Source: Batrachochytrium dendrobatidis JAM81
Lineage: Eukaryota; Chytridiomycota; Chytridiomycetes; Rhizophydiales
Direction: 5' to 3'
NCBI RefSeq assembly: GCF_000203795.2
Contig: NW_006281100.1
Coordinates: 1,385,099-1,449,098 of the forward strand
Length of the DNA stretch: 64,000 nucleotides
The notes below the pieces were generated by a model that worked only from the letters and a program-made list of their open reading frames with translations, was not told the DNA's origin and did not search any database. Shown piece by piece: positions 1 to 11,788 of this stretch (its first letter is position 1; each line of letters begins with the position of its first letter). The position numbers were made by a program, and so were the translations under genes.

Positions 1-3000
1 TTCCTGGGAATTGGCAGCATTGTTACGGCGACTACGATCTTTTTGAGAATACGATTGCCATGTTTCCAAGGGAATCAATGCAGGATCAGGCTCATTTTCG
101 TCCAGTTTTTTCTCGATCATTTGTTTATCTTCCTCAATTGCTACTCTGGTATTACCCCACGAGAAGTTATCCATGGACCAAAACGAGTAGATGGGCAAGT
201 AGAATGTAAACAACGGTACAGCAAGCAAATACGCTATCATCCAACCCAGATTCTGCACTTCGCGCTTTAGCAGAAACAGAATCACCTGAAAGCCATATAC
301 AATGGCAATCAATGCAATTGAAACCAGTGGAAATACCGTGCTTTTGTCCAAAGTACTCATCACAACGAGGTAGATGAGATATATAAGCATTGCCGGCTGG
401 ATCATTGTAGCTAGCAAATCGATAAACACTACAAAGCGCATTGAAAAACAGCATGTGCCGCACATATTTGGAAGAGATAGCAATTCTATCAAATTATGCA
501 CTGTAGAGTTGATCCATCTTCGTCGCTGCGATTGAAAAACTTTCCAAGTTTCCGGCGCAATGGTTTTGCTTACAGCATAAGGAGTAAACTTTGTCTTCAT
601 ACTCGGAAAATGCTTCATCATCAGCGTTGTCAAATACCGGTCTTCGCCTAAATGAAGCAGGTTTCTCAGGTGTAGGGTATCGACTTTGTTGACACAATAG
701 TCTTTTAATACATGGTTGTGAATGAGATAGGGCTTGTTGGATGCTGAGGAGCGGATACGATACAAGGAAAAACAGCCTGGAAGACATGTGACGGAACCAA
801 AAAGAGACTCGAAAGCTTTTGATAGATGATGAGAAATAAAGTATTCGTAAACTTGGATCATGGTTACCCACGAGTCTCGTTCATTAGAAACCTGAGTTTC
901 GCCACAAATGCCTATAATTCTGCCGTCAGATTTCATGGCAGCTACCAGCTGAGTTAAGGCAGAGGGAGTGACGTTTGTGTCTGCATCCACCATCAAAATA
1001 AACTCATAGAGATGCGCATCAACACCAATGATATTTTTCATGTGGTGGTTGATTTCAAGCTCAAGTGGGTTCATTGGTGATTTGTAATGCATTCTTGACA
1101 AAAACTGCATTAAAATAAGCTGTGAATCCCGTTTTCCACTAATAGCATTTACAATCATTTAAAAAATTAGCATTTATATCATAGTATACCAGAATTATAA
1201 GCATATTCCATCTTTACCGATTTCCTGGTTTTTGGTGCTCAGTGGCGATTCCAACTTTAACCACTACAATAAACGGAATTCGACGATCTTGTGTTTCATA
1301 GATACCCGAGTAAACTTGCGCTTGATTGATCTGCTTTCCATCTACTCCCAGCGACTGATACATGACTGATTCCGCCTGTTCATCGGCATTAACACCAAGA
1401 ATATCGAGTACTATTCTTGGTGTAGGCCGATCGTTGCCGGATCCAATAATCATTCCGTCAGCAATGACAAACAAAAGCTTTTGATAGTCTGGATAATCCA
1501 AAACGGTCAAAGAATCAAACGTTCTACGCAACGAGATCTCGTCTTCAGTATAGCAGGGAACTTGACATATTACAAACTTGTCCATGTTGTCTGGAATGGG
1601 CTTAGGCGATAGTTGAATCGAGGCAAGGAATTTTACAAAAAGTATTGAAACGATTGCACAAGATGCAGCTAAAAGAACATAGGTTGATACTTTGCATCGA
1701 AGGCTGTTGCGATGGTCAACCTTGCCCACATAAAACAACCCATCCATGCATCCCATAAGGTTATTCCAATGCGTTTCGTTGGCGGATCGGATGGCTTCAA
1801 ATCGATATGTAAGATCGGTCTTGCCATTTGCTTCCACTGATGAAAAAATATCTGCTGCTTCTGATCCCAAAAAATTCTTTTTGGTTGCAAGGTATTCGGC
1901 AGTGAAAAACGGTGTGACATCATACACTCGATCGTAAGCAATGATGACATGGTTGAAAACCGGATTGGGTAAAAGTGTATCTTGAATAGTTTTCGTATCC
2001 CATACAACAGTTCCTTTGATTGCTGACTTCATATCCATGTTTGTTAGCACATCGCGCGTGGCATTGGGGCGATTGTGAATATACCATAATGGGTTTTTGA
2101 GACCAAAAGAGCCGCCGGGAAAAAGTTGAAACTGACTGGATGGTTTGGGGAATGCTGGGCAGTAAGACGACCACACACTGTCCTTTGAAAACTGGCACTT
2201 ACATCTTGACCCATCACGTTCATCTTCCAATAGTTGCTTTGTGACAAAGGTCGGCCTTTCATCAAATGATCATTGGCTATAGCATATACATTATAATAGT
2301 TGCCGTACATATAGACAGTGGCAGAATTGGGATCTAGCTCAGTTAAAGCAGAAATTTCACCAGGTGAAAGCTCGTTGCGACGTGGACACAAAACAGGACC
2401 AATACCAATAATGAAAAGCAAAATCATTGCATTCATGGCTGCTATAAGAATAAACATGGCAACTTTTTCTCTCCATGCAACTTTCTGATTACGAAATCGC
2501 ATACCGCAGCAGCATGATAATATACAGGAAGGAACCCACCATGTCAGTGACCAAGTACAACATAGCCAGTTACGTCGAGTTTTGGAAATGGGTGTATCCT
2601 CAGAACAAAGTGGATTTCTTAGTGACAGGCGATTAAATTTACCGAGACGGTTATTTTTGCGCCTTTCACGTTGTTTCGTGTCCGACTGCTTTAGCATTGA
2701 GTCATGCTGCCATTTGGATGGAATAATGTGATTCAAAAGTGTGGAAGTGGAGTGCACACGCCCACGTGTGATCATTCCACGCTCAGTTTCGGCTGAATCC
2801 TTGCCAACAAACGATCCAGATACACTTTCCTCGAATGTATCCTTGTCATCCCTAGTCTGATTGCTTTTGAATGTATCTGATCTTTCATGTGGTATCTGTT
2901 CTAAAACTGCATCGGTTGAAATCCATTCGGCAATCGATGCTCTTGTATGTGGATCCAAAAAACAATTTTCCGTACCAGAAACCCATTCAATTATATCCAC

Positions 3001-5836
3001 CTGATTAGCGCCAGGTTTTGCTAGTTCCAGCAAATCTTGTTCTAAATGTCGCCAAGACTTTTCAGAGAGATATATCCCAGACCTAACGCAGACAGCATCA
3101 ATCTGCTGCCATTTCATCAACTCTATTAGTTTGGTGCATGCGTCACGATAGCTCTGTTTTTGTGTGGATATATCATGTTTAGTGAGCACAGTCGCATATC
3201 GCTTTACAAAAGCCGAGTATGTTAGCATTGACGAATATAAAGATACAGTTGATTGGGAGAGTTCAAGAATGGGAGTCAGTTGCAGCTGTTTCTTGATGTA
3301 GTGTTCATTCCAGTCGTCTGATCTCGACTGGTATGTATATGGAGTAATGGTAAATATACTCCATTGCTTTGTAGTGGAAATTACATCCAAAAGTGCAGCG
3401 TATTCGTTTATAAACTGATGAGCAACGGTGGACTCCAAGTCGGCTACTTTTGGCTCATTGTGATGCAATCGTGGCATTTTGGGTTGTGTAATGGCTTGTC
3501 GTCGCATGGATGGACCTCGTGTCAGACCACGAGGAGTTTGTACTGTTGAGGTATTTTCGTTGGATTGTCGTAGCAAAACATGCTGATCAAACAGTAGTCG
3601 AATAAACTCGTTTTTAGTTCCCGAGTGATCCAGCGATCCTCTAAACAGCGAAACAAATCTAGACTGAACCGGGTCTGTGTTTAATAATGTCCATCCTTGA
3701 ACCATATAGTCACAGGAAGTGTATTCTGAAATGCCGTCACAGTGTCTAATTTTAAAGCTTGCATTTGGCGTAGATGGAATCTGAAACTGCGAAATACCAT
3801 TATAACGATGTGCACAATTAGCCAAAAATGCACTGTCATTGGTTGACTCGCTTCCACAAGTTGTTTCGGTGTTTAAAAGTGGTATGATACCAAATGGTTC
3901 ACTCATGAGAATATCTAAAAGGCTTGAATCACTACGTTCATACAAAGAGTTTCTTGTCCTGTTTATATTGATATACTCGAGCTCGGCATGCTTGTAATTT
4001 GGTTTCCAAAGGCGCTCGCGCACAAGCTCGTTGGAGAAGTTGTTCATGAATTGGTAGTAGCTTCTTGTTCCAACAGCCTGATTATTGCTCATTTGGTGTG
4101 CTTTGAAATCGAATCCAGGTACATCCAAAACAGCAATATAGTTTTCCCATTCTTGCTCTTGTTTACATAGCTGAGAGTTTAGATGCTCCACGATCCAGCT
4201 GAACAGTACGGAGTAAAGCGCCTCGGACAAGGCATCACGTTGTTTACCTGCTACATCCAGATTCAAATGGACTTGAATGGATTCACCATTAAACAATCGA
4301 GTTTGTAATGTCAATGCATTTTCAAGTGACACAGTATCCACAGCCAGTAATTTTGCAACAATCGCTAGATCTGTAGGGTTTGTGACTGCAGTCGCCTCAC
4401 GATCCCCCACAGTGTTTTTTTGGAATACAAGGTTTCCCAAATGAAGAATGGCAGCCAGAATTGAAAATATATCACGCTGAATTCGAGAGGAAATACCAAC
4501 ATGTTTGAGATGTGTCCGAAGTTGAGTAAACTTTTCTTCAAGCTGGTCGAGTTTGGCTGGGCCCATATTTGCTGACCCAGCAGTATACTTGAAATTGCGT
4601 ACAACGGTGGGTTGATGCCGTGAAGTACTGTCGTGTTGATTTTTTGGCTTATCTATGCCCCAGTGTATTCTTTCTTCGTGCATTGCTCCCTCGATCAAAC
4701 TGTACAGTATAGTGAAGTTGCAGCCAGGTGTGGACCAGATATGCGCCGACTGCAGTAGATAGGGAATGAATTTGATTCCAACAACTTGATGGTTGGTATC
4801 AAACTGAAGTTCATTATATTGGATGCATCCTGTAGGTGATGATGTGGGTGGTGTAGTCGAAATTGAATCAAGGGCGTGGGTTTCAAACCCGTGGCCATGC
4901 ACGTCTGTTATGCCAGTGAATGCTTGAAGAATAGCATGGGATCGATGTATTTGCAATGCAATGTCTTTGCGCTTTTGGCCGCTATTGTTACCAATATCGT
5001 CACTACGGCCAAGATCTGCCAGGTGGCGACAGGTGGCTTCTAGTATCGATAGGGCTGGCGATCCTTGACTAGTGCCACTATTTTATCAAAGCACAAGAAA
5101 CCCAAACGACGCGTCGCGCACATAAAAGCGGGTAAAAGACAATTGAAAGGTGTTAGTGGGCTGATGATTCATACATGATCAATTGCTGAGTATATTGTAG
5201 ATGGCCAGCAACTACAAAAGCAAATAATGAAACGAATATCACTGGAGATCAAATGAGTAGATCGTCAAGCAATGACCCACGAAATCTTTCAAAAGTAAAT
5301 CACATGCATTGAAAGAGATTGCTGGCAGTTCAAATATGCAAAACTTACTAAAGGATGATTGTCTGATCAGTAGCTTCTGCCTGCATATGCAAGTAAGCTG
5401 AGGAAGCACAATCAAACATATGAGGCTGATGATTTTGCTGTAATGCAGGATGGCTCTTGGTAGCAACTGCCATGTCCTTTGATATTGCTGATGTGTAAAT
5501 TAAATCAAAGCAACTTTTTGAAGGTTGAACAAATACCCATGCAGAGGAGCCTATACTGGTGCAATATTGACTTTGATTTATCCAACGATGATAGAGTAGT
5601 GTGCATATGTCATCAACTGTTTGCAACGAAGACTGGATATTTCCATCACTCAAACAGACTGCAGTATTGGTACGTCGATCTGAAGTCAGATCGTTGTCTA
5701 CTGTCAATGCAGTGGTATGATGTGACTCGCTAGTGTTGGAAACCGGCAAAACGTCGACATGTGTTTGATGTAGATGGGCTGATGCGCTATTTTGAAAAGG
5801 TGTGTCGAACACACATGGCTCATCCTTTAGAAGCAT
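1..5836 (-). CDS. Chitin synthase with N-terminal myosin motor-like domain (class V/VII type), 3' end outside window
   Basis: Membrane enzyme that polymerises chitin from UDP-GlcNAc. Inferred exons: 5836-5349, 5077 to about 2185, about 2184 to 1218, and 1138 to beyond position 1. Intron 1139-1217 begins GTAAAG and ends TAG; joining across it gives the family motif PGNRGKRDSQ. Order: myosin head-like region (about residues 60-800), transmembrane segments and a cytochrome b5-like stretch (near 2400-1900), then the family-2 glycosyltransferase core with DADTN, an EDRYL motif and QRRRW (514-528), then C-terminal membrane helices. About 1,830 residues lie in the window. Two oddities: the P-loop equivalent at the 5349/5077 junction reads GTSQGSPA with no GK[ST], and the frame changes inside a GT run near 2180-2186. 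The first exon matches the N-terminal part of myosin heads of this family, which supports the 5836 ATG. Family call is secure; exon 1 joining is inference. Confidence 0.9.
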
Positions 5837-6456
5837 ATATTATAAATATTCAAAAATCAATCGTATATTCAAAAAGCGATTTGAATGCCTATATATACTT
5901 TAACAAAAGCCAAAAGTCCAATTGAGCTTTTAGATTCATTATGGCTTTGACCGCTTCTTCAGTCGCACCATGATTTCAGTTGATATGGAATCACGTGATA
6001 TATTGGGACATTTTGATACAGTTGCTTGGACCACCCGCGTTGTAGTTACCGGTACTATTTGATTGGCTGAATTCAAGTCCTTTATTGTCCAGCCACTGAT
6101 GAGGATGAAATGTCAAACATGTTGGTTTCATAGCCACATATTTACGAAACATAATATCCACTCTAATACCAATCTATACTGAGCCTCAAATGTCTGGCTC
6201 AAAGACTATCGTTTGAATAAACAGTTCTTTGTATTTAACTCGAGTGGCACAAACAATGCTGCTAGCTTTCTCAAAAAGCGATATAAATTTGTATTCCCTA
6301 TTAGTGCCACAAGTTCTTGTCAATGATCTGCAGGTCTGGAAAAACGAACTTGCATGATTCTCAAGCCTTCAATAAGGTCTGCATGCACTTTAAGTGACAG
6401 GGGGTTAAATCTAGAAGCATGATCGCCATTTATGTATTTAAAAGCTTTTAGGCTTT
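5837..6456. other. Intergenic, 5' of the chitin synthase
   Basis: No supported gene. AT-rich sequence with a TATATATA-like stretch at about 5890-5897, possibly part of the chitin synthase promoter on the minus strand. Nothing else recognised. Confidence 0.4.
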
Positions 6457-6906
6457 ATTTACCGCCATATTCACGTAAAATGAACACTTTTGTATTAATC
6501 CTGTAATGACTCTATTTTACTCTGGAATAAACAATCATTACATATTCGTTATTATTGGATATGAATTACTTTTTCTATTAAAACTCTGTTGTATTATAAT
6601 ATCAGATAGGTTCGCGATCTAGTCCAATATATCTCAGGAATGCAACCATACATGCTGGTCACCCAGTATTTGTTTTGGAGGAAAGGAAAGTTGGAGATTG
6701 AAAAGATGTCAAGGGTGTGGAATGTATTGGAACAGAGATGTGAGCATTTGCTCTGTATTTTTGTACAAGAATGAGCACGGAGATCAGTAAACTAATGAGT
6801 TCATAAAACAATATTGCCCACTAAGATTACCACCAATTAAACATGACTGTTTATCATGTATTCCGACTTATTTAGTGTTTCATTTTACGTGGATACGGCT
6901 GTAAAT
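6457..6906. repeat. MITE-like element copy M1 with terminal inverted repeats
   Basis: The left end (ATTTACCGCCATATTCACGT) and the reverse complement of the right end (ATTTACAGCCGTATCCACGT) match over about 30 bp and both continue AAAATGAA. Length is about 450 bp with no coding capacity. Internal blocks such as GGAATGCAACCA and GGAAAGGAAAGT recur in the copies at 8205, 10278 and 57147. No clear target-site duplication was seen. The right end stops 5 bp from the stop codon of the GPALPP1-like gene. Confidence 0.75.
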
Positions 6907-6911
6907 AGCAA

Positions 6912-8157
6912 TCATAGATACGTTTTTTTGCCAGATGCAAACTTTGAGTCTAGTTTTTGAGCATCATCGAGTAGCCTTTTACGACCCTTGGCATCTATTC
7001 TGCGCGATGCAATATCCTTATCACGGTCAAAAGACCGTTTGGAAGCATCATCCTCTTCAAATTTGCCTGACTTGACATAATCTATTGTGAAATCTTGCAT
7101 TAGTGTTTTGGGGCGATGCATTGCCTGAATTTCCACGTGTATAATTTAAAAGTTGGCATTAATAATGGATTATCAGATCTAAAACAAAGCTATCAAATCA
7201 ATATGGGTTGAGTAGCTTACGTTGTGTTGAGTAATGAAATCGGCAGTTTCTTTTTCTTCTCGAGACATGATATGGGGCTTGTCATCCTGATCATCCTGCT
7301 TGCGTTTCTTGTCCTTATGATCAAGAATCAATGCAGAAAGTGCCATTTTACGTGAATACAGCGTTAGTAAAAGGTTTGAGCACAAATATATTTGATATTC
7401 ATCTGTTACTACCTTTCCACTAATGATTCGTTTTTCTCTGTCTTTGGGAGATTCGATCCACAGAGTCTGATCCACTGTTTTCTCTTTTACAGTTGAGCTG
7501 AACTGCCGCGAAGTCATTTGCGGTCCTCCTAATAACAGCTCAGTATTCAGTCACTAAATACAAGGTACAGTCTGCCTTTTAGCTTTGCCAATCACCTTAC
7601 CTTTTAAACGCATCGCTTCAGGTGGAAGCGTCATCCAATCTTCTCGCTTAACACTGCTACTTTTGCAAGTCGGCATATCCGCTGGATCGTCTTGATTAGA
7701 TGTGGTTGCTGAACCATGTCCAAGTCTTGCCTCGATTTCTTTCAATCGCTCGGTTCGTTCATGCTCTTCCAAGTCCTAGCTCATTTGAATTGTGGTATAG
7801 TGAATAAACAAGACAATTGATTTATATCAGTAACCACAATACTTGCATAGCAGGTTGTTGTCAGCAAAGAATAGGCAACTGTACTTTGTCAGACAGGTCA
7901 AGTGGCCGAGGTCCAACATCATCATCGCTATCATCCCTTTTATAGACGGACAAAGTCGCTCCTGGTGGTGGCATTGTTGGTCCCATTACTCTCTTTGAAG
8001 GTAGTGCTGGACTAGTTTGTGGTTGGGCTCTGGATGATTTGAACTCGGGTGGGAGCACAGGTCCAAATGCATCATTATCAGATTCAGAGTCCGATTGGCT
8101 CTTGCTGGATAGTGATGAGGGCTTCTTAAACCCAGGAGGCATCTGAGGACCATACAT
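6912..8157 (-). CDS. GPALPP1-like protein (DUF3752 family)
   Basis: Inferred exons: 8157-7885, 7775-7601, 7528-7413, 7313-7221, 7124-6912. All phases agree and give 289 residues. The N-terminus carries repeated GP-x-(M/L)PP motifs (MYGPQMPPGF, FGPVLPPEF, MGPTMPPPG), the hallmark of GPALPP proteins. The middle has REDWMTLPPE and WIESPKDREKR, like the family's RE-x-WM and W-x-(D/E)-x-P-x-DRE-x-K motifs. The C-terminus has FDRDKD followed by an LDSKFASGK tail. The function of the family is poorly known (nuclear, possibly RNA-related). The start is the ATG at 8157; the upstream in-frame TTG is not needed. Intron 7314-7412 is a multiple of three with no stop and contains TACTAAC, so its retention would keep the frame. 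MITE copies flank the gene on both sides and a MITE-end remnant lies in this intron. Confidence 0.8.
7343..7362. repeat. MITE terminal-repeat remnant inside an intron
   Basis: CCATTTTACGTGAATACAGC on the plus strand is the reverse complement of the MITE terminal repeat seen at 6457, 57147 and 62017. It lies in intron 7314-7412 of the GPALPP1-like gene, just 3' of the TACTAAC branch-point-like sequence. Could be a relic of an excised or deleted element. Confidence 0.5.
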
Positions 8158-8204
8158 TGCAGCTATACTGGAGTGCAACGTGGAATAAACCTGGTAAATA
8201 ATAG

Positions 8205-8527
8205 TTTACAGTCGTATTTACGCAATGGATTACTTTATCCTGCAGTCTTTATTTCGCTTTGTAATAAATAATGATTAAACACTGTTAAAGACTGACTTGA
8301 ATAGACATTTTCAATTCTTCAAAACACAAAATGAAACTATAATTTTGATCCGAGATTGTCATCTTTTGGCAGTCATGCATTGTATGATCACCAAGTTTGA
8401 AACTGGATATTGAGTTTGACTGTTCTGCTGTTTCCAATCCAATCCAAGTCTTGCAAACTCATTTGTTGTATTCTAAAATATCATATTCGCGCTAGAGTTC
8501 AAGAAACTAATCTTGGGAATGCAACCA
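8205..8527 (+). repeat. MITE-like element copy M2, interrupted by the assembly gap
   Basis: Begins with TTTACAGTCGTATTTACGCA and is an inverted copy of 10749-10375 over at least 320 bp. The shared stretch includes a block with TTTATCCTGCAGTCTTTATT and another with ATATCATATTCGCGC. It runs into the N gap at GCAACCA; by comparison with copy M3 about 100 bp of the element should be missing in the gap. It starts 48 bp upstream of the GPALPP1-like ATG, so it may overlap that promoter. Confidence 0.75.
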
Positions 8528-9170
8528 NNNNNNNNNNNNNNNNNNNNNNNNNNNNNNNNNNNNNNNNNNNNNNNNNNNNNNNNNNNNNNNNNNNNNNNNN
8601 NNNNNNNNNNNNNNNNNNNNNNNNNNNNNNNNNNNNNNNNNNNNNNNNNNNNNNNNNNNNNNNNNNNNNNNNNNNNNNNNNNNNNNNNNNNNNNNNNNNN
8701 NNNNNNNNNNNNNNNNNNNNNNNNNNNNNNNNNNNNNNNNNNNNNNNNNNNNNNNNNNNNNNNNNNNNNNNNNNNNNNNNNNNNNNNNNNNNNNNNNNNN
8801 NNNNNNNNNNNNNNNNNNNNNNNNNNNNNNNNNNNNNNNNNNNNNNNNNNNNNNNNNNNNNNNNNNNNNNNNNNNNNNNNNNNNNNNNNNNNNNNNNNNN
8901 NNNNNNNNNNNNNNNNNNNNNNNNNNNNNNNNNNNNNNNNNNNNNNNNNNNNNNNNNNNNNNNNNNNNNNNNNNNNNNNNNNNNNNNNNNNNNNNNNNNN
9001 NNNNNNNNNNNNNNNNNNNNNNNNNNNNNNNNNNNNNNNNNNNNNNNNNNNNNNNNNNNNNNNNNNNNNNNNNNNNNNNNNNNNNNNNNNNNNNNNNNNN
9101 NNNNNNNNNNNNNNNNNNNNNNNNNNNNNNNNNNNNNNNNNNNNNNNNNNNNNNNNNNNNNNNNNNNNNN
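8528..9170. other. Assembly gap (643 N)
   Basis: Run of N. Apparent open frames across it are not real. The gap starts inside MITE copy M2 and ends inside the coding sequence of the zinc-finger gene. A long inverted repeat on both sides (M2 and M3) probably caused the assembly break. Confidence 0.99.
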
Positions 9171-10250
9171 AGCAATATGAGGCCAGCAAGCGGGCGTCTG
9201 ATCCAGTTGGTCAATGCCCAAAACTAATGCTTGATATACCATGAGTACTTCAATCAAGGACATGGATTGCACGGTAACAGTATCTGCCGATTGAATCGAG
9301 ATGCCTTCCAATGCATTGATCTCGTAGTGGGTTTTATCCACCATTGTAACTCTCAGCATTGCAAGTGGTTCTATTTTTATGTCAGAAAATTTAATTGAAA
9401 TGGTGACCATGTTAGCGACCTTTTATCACTGCTGAACAGAAATAAAATGCCACATACCAATTGCAAGGTTGTTGATGGGCCGATTGACGATAAACAGTGC
9501 ATGATTTGAATCGTGATCTGTCCAACAGTCTCTACAAAAGCTACCCCAGGAAGGGCATTCCATGCATTGGTATCTAATTCCTGTAATGAGCCATGCACAA
9601 AGTTCGCATCGATATCCCCAGTGCGTTTTATTCCATCGATGGTTTTCTAGATTTAATATTGCCAGATCATTCAAATGTTGGAATTTATACTTGTATAATA
9701 ATTACAATGCATAGAATTTAACTCGAGGTTTTAAAAAAGTACTACCTGGTATAACATGATACTTGTACAAGTTTGCCATTGATTTGGCTCTATCTTGTCT
9801 CATTCGAAGCTTTGACCACGTCATGGAGCTTATATATGGCACCAAATATACAGCTTCGGGTAGTTGAGCAGTTGCCGCCTGTTTTCGTCCGCAGTTGTCG
9901 CACAAATATCGAACCATGGACGGACCTCTATGAACATGAATAGTCAAATGGATGGTAAGCCTGCAGTTATCGCATTTGAGAGCGGGCAAGTCAGCAATAG
10001 AACCTCGAAAAAGACGACAGACTCCGTGAATCTGACAATCACAGACTCCAATCTCTGCCCGTCCTTTTAATGCAACTGGATGACCTCCATGGCAAGCATC
10101 TATACAAGACTAGAAGGTGTATGCAGTGAGCATTGAATTGTTAGCGATCACTCATTTAATTGGCATTGCTGGAATTTAGTTGAGTTGTCTAGAAATGTCG
10201 ATGTATTTCTTCCATACAACTTTGGCGTTGGTATACATTATACTGGACAT
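9171..10250 (-). CDS. Zinc-finger protein with UBR-box-like and ZZ-like modules, 3' end lost in gap
   Basis: Inferred exons: 10250-10218, 10109-9746, 9646-9458, and 9370 into the gap. Introns of 100, 99 and 87 nt have GT-AG ends and compatible phases throughout. The first module reads C-I-D-A-CHGGHPV, then G-V-CDCQ, similar to the second half of a UBR box. It is followed by a CDNC...CDNC pair. The second module, YRCELC...YQCMEC...FCRDCW...H-DSNH, is spaced like a ZZ-type zinc finger. Both types bind peptides or N-degrons, often in ubiquitin ligases, so a role in protein turnover or chromatin reading is possible but unproven. The short first exon is the weakest part of the model. The gene sits between two inverted MITE copies. 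Confidence 0.6.
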
Positions 10251-10277
10251 GAATTAAGAATACTCGCTAGTTTGAGT

Positions 10278-10749
10278 ATTACATATGCATTCATGTAAAA
10301 CGAAATACCAAAAATGTTGAAATGCATAATAAACTGCTAGTCTTGCATAATGTTTCCATCAAATCTGCTGGTTTCTTGATGATTAGCATGCATGGTTGCA
10401 TTTCCAAGATTAGTTTCTTGGATTCAAGCGCGAATATGATATTTTAGAATACAACAAATGAGTTTGCAAGACTTGAATTGGATTGGATTGGAAACAGCAG
10501 AACAGTCAAACTCAATATCCAGTTTCAAACTTGGTGATCATACAATGCATGACTGCCAAAAAAGAGAAAGGGTAGGTTCAAAAAATATCATTTTCAAAAC
10601 TACAGTTTGTATTATGATGGACATTGTGTTTTGAAGAGTCGAGAATGTCTATTCAAGTCAGTCTTTAACAGTGTTTAACCATTATTTATTCCAAAGCGAA
10701 ATAAAGACTGCAGGATAAAGTAATCCATTGCGTGAATACGACTGTAAAT
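10278..10749 (-). repeat. MITE-like element copy M3
   Basis: The right end, read on the minus strand, is ATTTACAGTCGTATTCACGC; the left end is a degenerate version (ATTACATATGCATTCATGTA). Most of it is an inverted copy of 8205-8527. Length about 470 bp, no coding capacity. Confidence 0.7.
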
Positions 10750-11666
10750 GGAATTTCTTGCTTAAAGTTGTATGATCTAGACAGGTGAATCAGGACTTTT
10801 TATCCATTTATTAATACAAATTATTTGCATTATTTCGAATGTTGAAACAGTTTCTCATTGTTTAATTGGAGCAGATCGTTTGCTATTAGAATATATTTCA
10901 AAATCAATTGTAAACAAGCGTTTATAACCACTTTCCAGTAGCACTATAGTCTGTTTATTCAAATATATCTGATTGTTTCAAGAATAAAATTACATGTCTA
11001 TATATGTATTAATGGTATTTGATCTATATGGATTTGCATTGTGGTGGAGATTGATTTGTTTTGGGATTGTATGTAGCATCAGACAAAATAAAGCAATAAA
11101 AGTGTTGCTAATTCAAATCCTGGATTTCTCAAGATCCACCATCTGATTAAAAACTCGCATATATTGATGTCTTTTGCATTATCAAACACACCAAGTTAGA
11201 ATTACAATCCCATTCTATTAGATTGGGTTCAAGACTCGATAAACTGTTGAGGCGATATCCAAACCAAATTACTGCCATGAGCGGCCATATCAAGTGGCAC
11301 GTATATTTCTCATCAGTATGATAACTTGACATCATTTCTATATGCTTAGAAGAGTCAAAGTACCCTTCTGTCAGGTTCCATTAGAACTGATTACAAGTAA
11401 AATGACGTGGTTATTGCTATTACATATTTTCATTGACTTTTATATGAAAAAGCATGCTTAGGAAAGCAAATAGCCGATTGGTCAAGTGGTTGATTGTACC
11501 ACTATCCTAGCTAAATCTCGAATAGCAACATGACATTGCAGATTTTTGGTGGGGGTACTTTGCGGTGGGTTAGTTTGTGGAAATATAACAAGTGCCGAAC
11601 CACATGAGCCGCCCTAACATGTGCTATTGCAATTAGTGGCGTAGATTGCAGCCGTCGACAAATTAG
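10750..11666. other. Intergenic region upstream of the fungalysin gene
   Basis: About 0.9 kb with no supported gene and no strong repeat. A short tRNA A-box-like stretch near 11475-11500 does not extend into a tRNA. Confidence 0.4.
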
Positions 11667-11693
11667 TATAAATATCGACGAGATCTAACCCTA
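11667..11693 (+). promoter_or_regulatory. Putative promoter of the M36 peptidase: TATA box and telomere-repeat-like box
   Basis: TATAAATA at 11667-11674 lies 115 bp before the ATG. TCTAACCCTA at 11684-11693 is the same ten bases found before the second secreted-protein gene of both islands. Placement is by sequence only. Confidence 0.5.
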
Positions 11694-11788
11694 GTTCTTT
11701 CGTTATCTACTACTTCAAAGTTGAACCGTCTCTAGCTTCTAGTGCATTTCTTTTATTATTACTATTGTATACTCTTAAAATAGGAATC

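Noticed and set aside
1669..2198. Alternative minus-strand frames inside the chitin synthase gene
   Set aside because: Shadow frames of the real gene; family motifs run in the other frame on both sides.
8410..9410. Long open frames on both strands around 8410-9410
   Set aside because: They are runs through the N gap and have no sequence content; only the minus-strand part above 9171 is supported by exon phase.
11473..11535. tRNA-like stretch (TTGGTCAAGTGGTTGA resembling an A box)
   Set aside because: No B box with the GTTCGA core at the right distance and no cloverleaf pairing could be built by eye.
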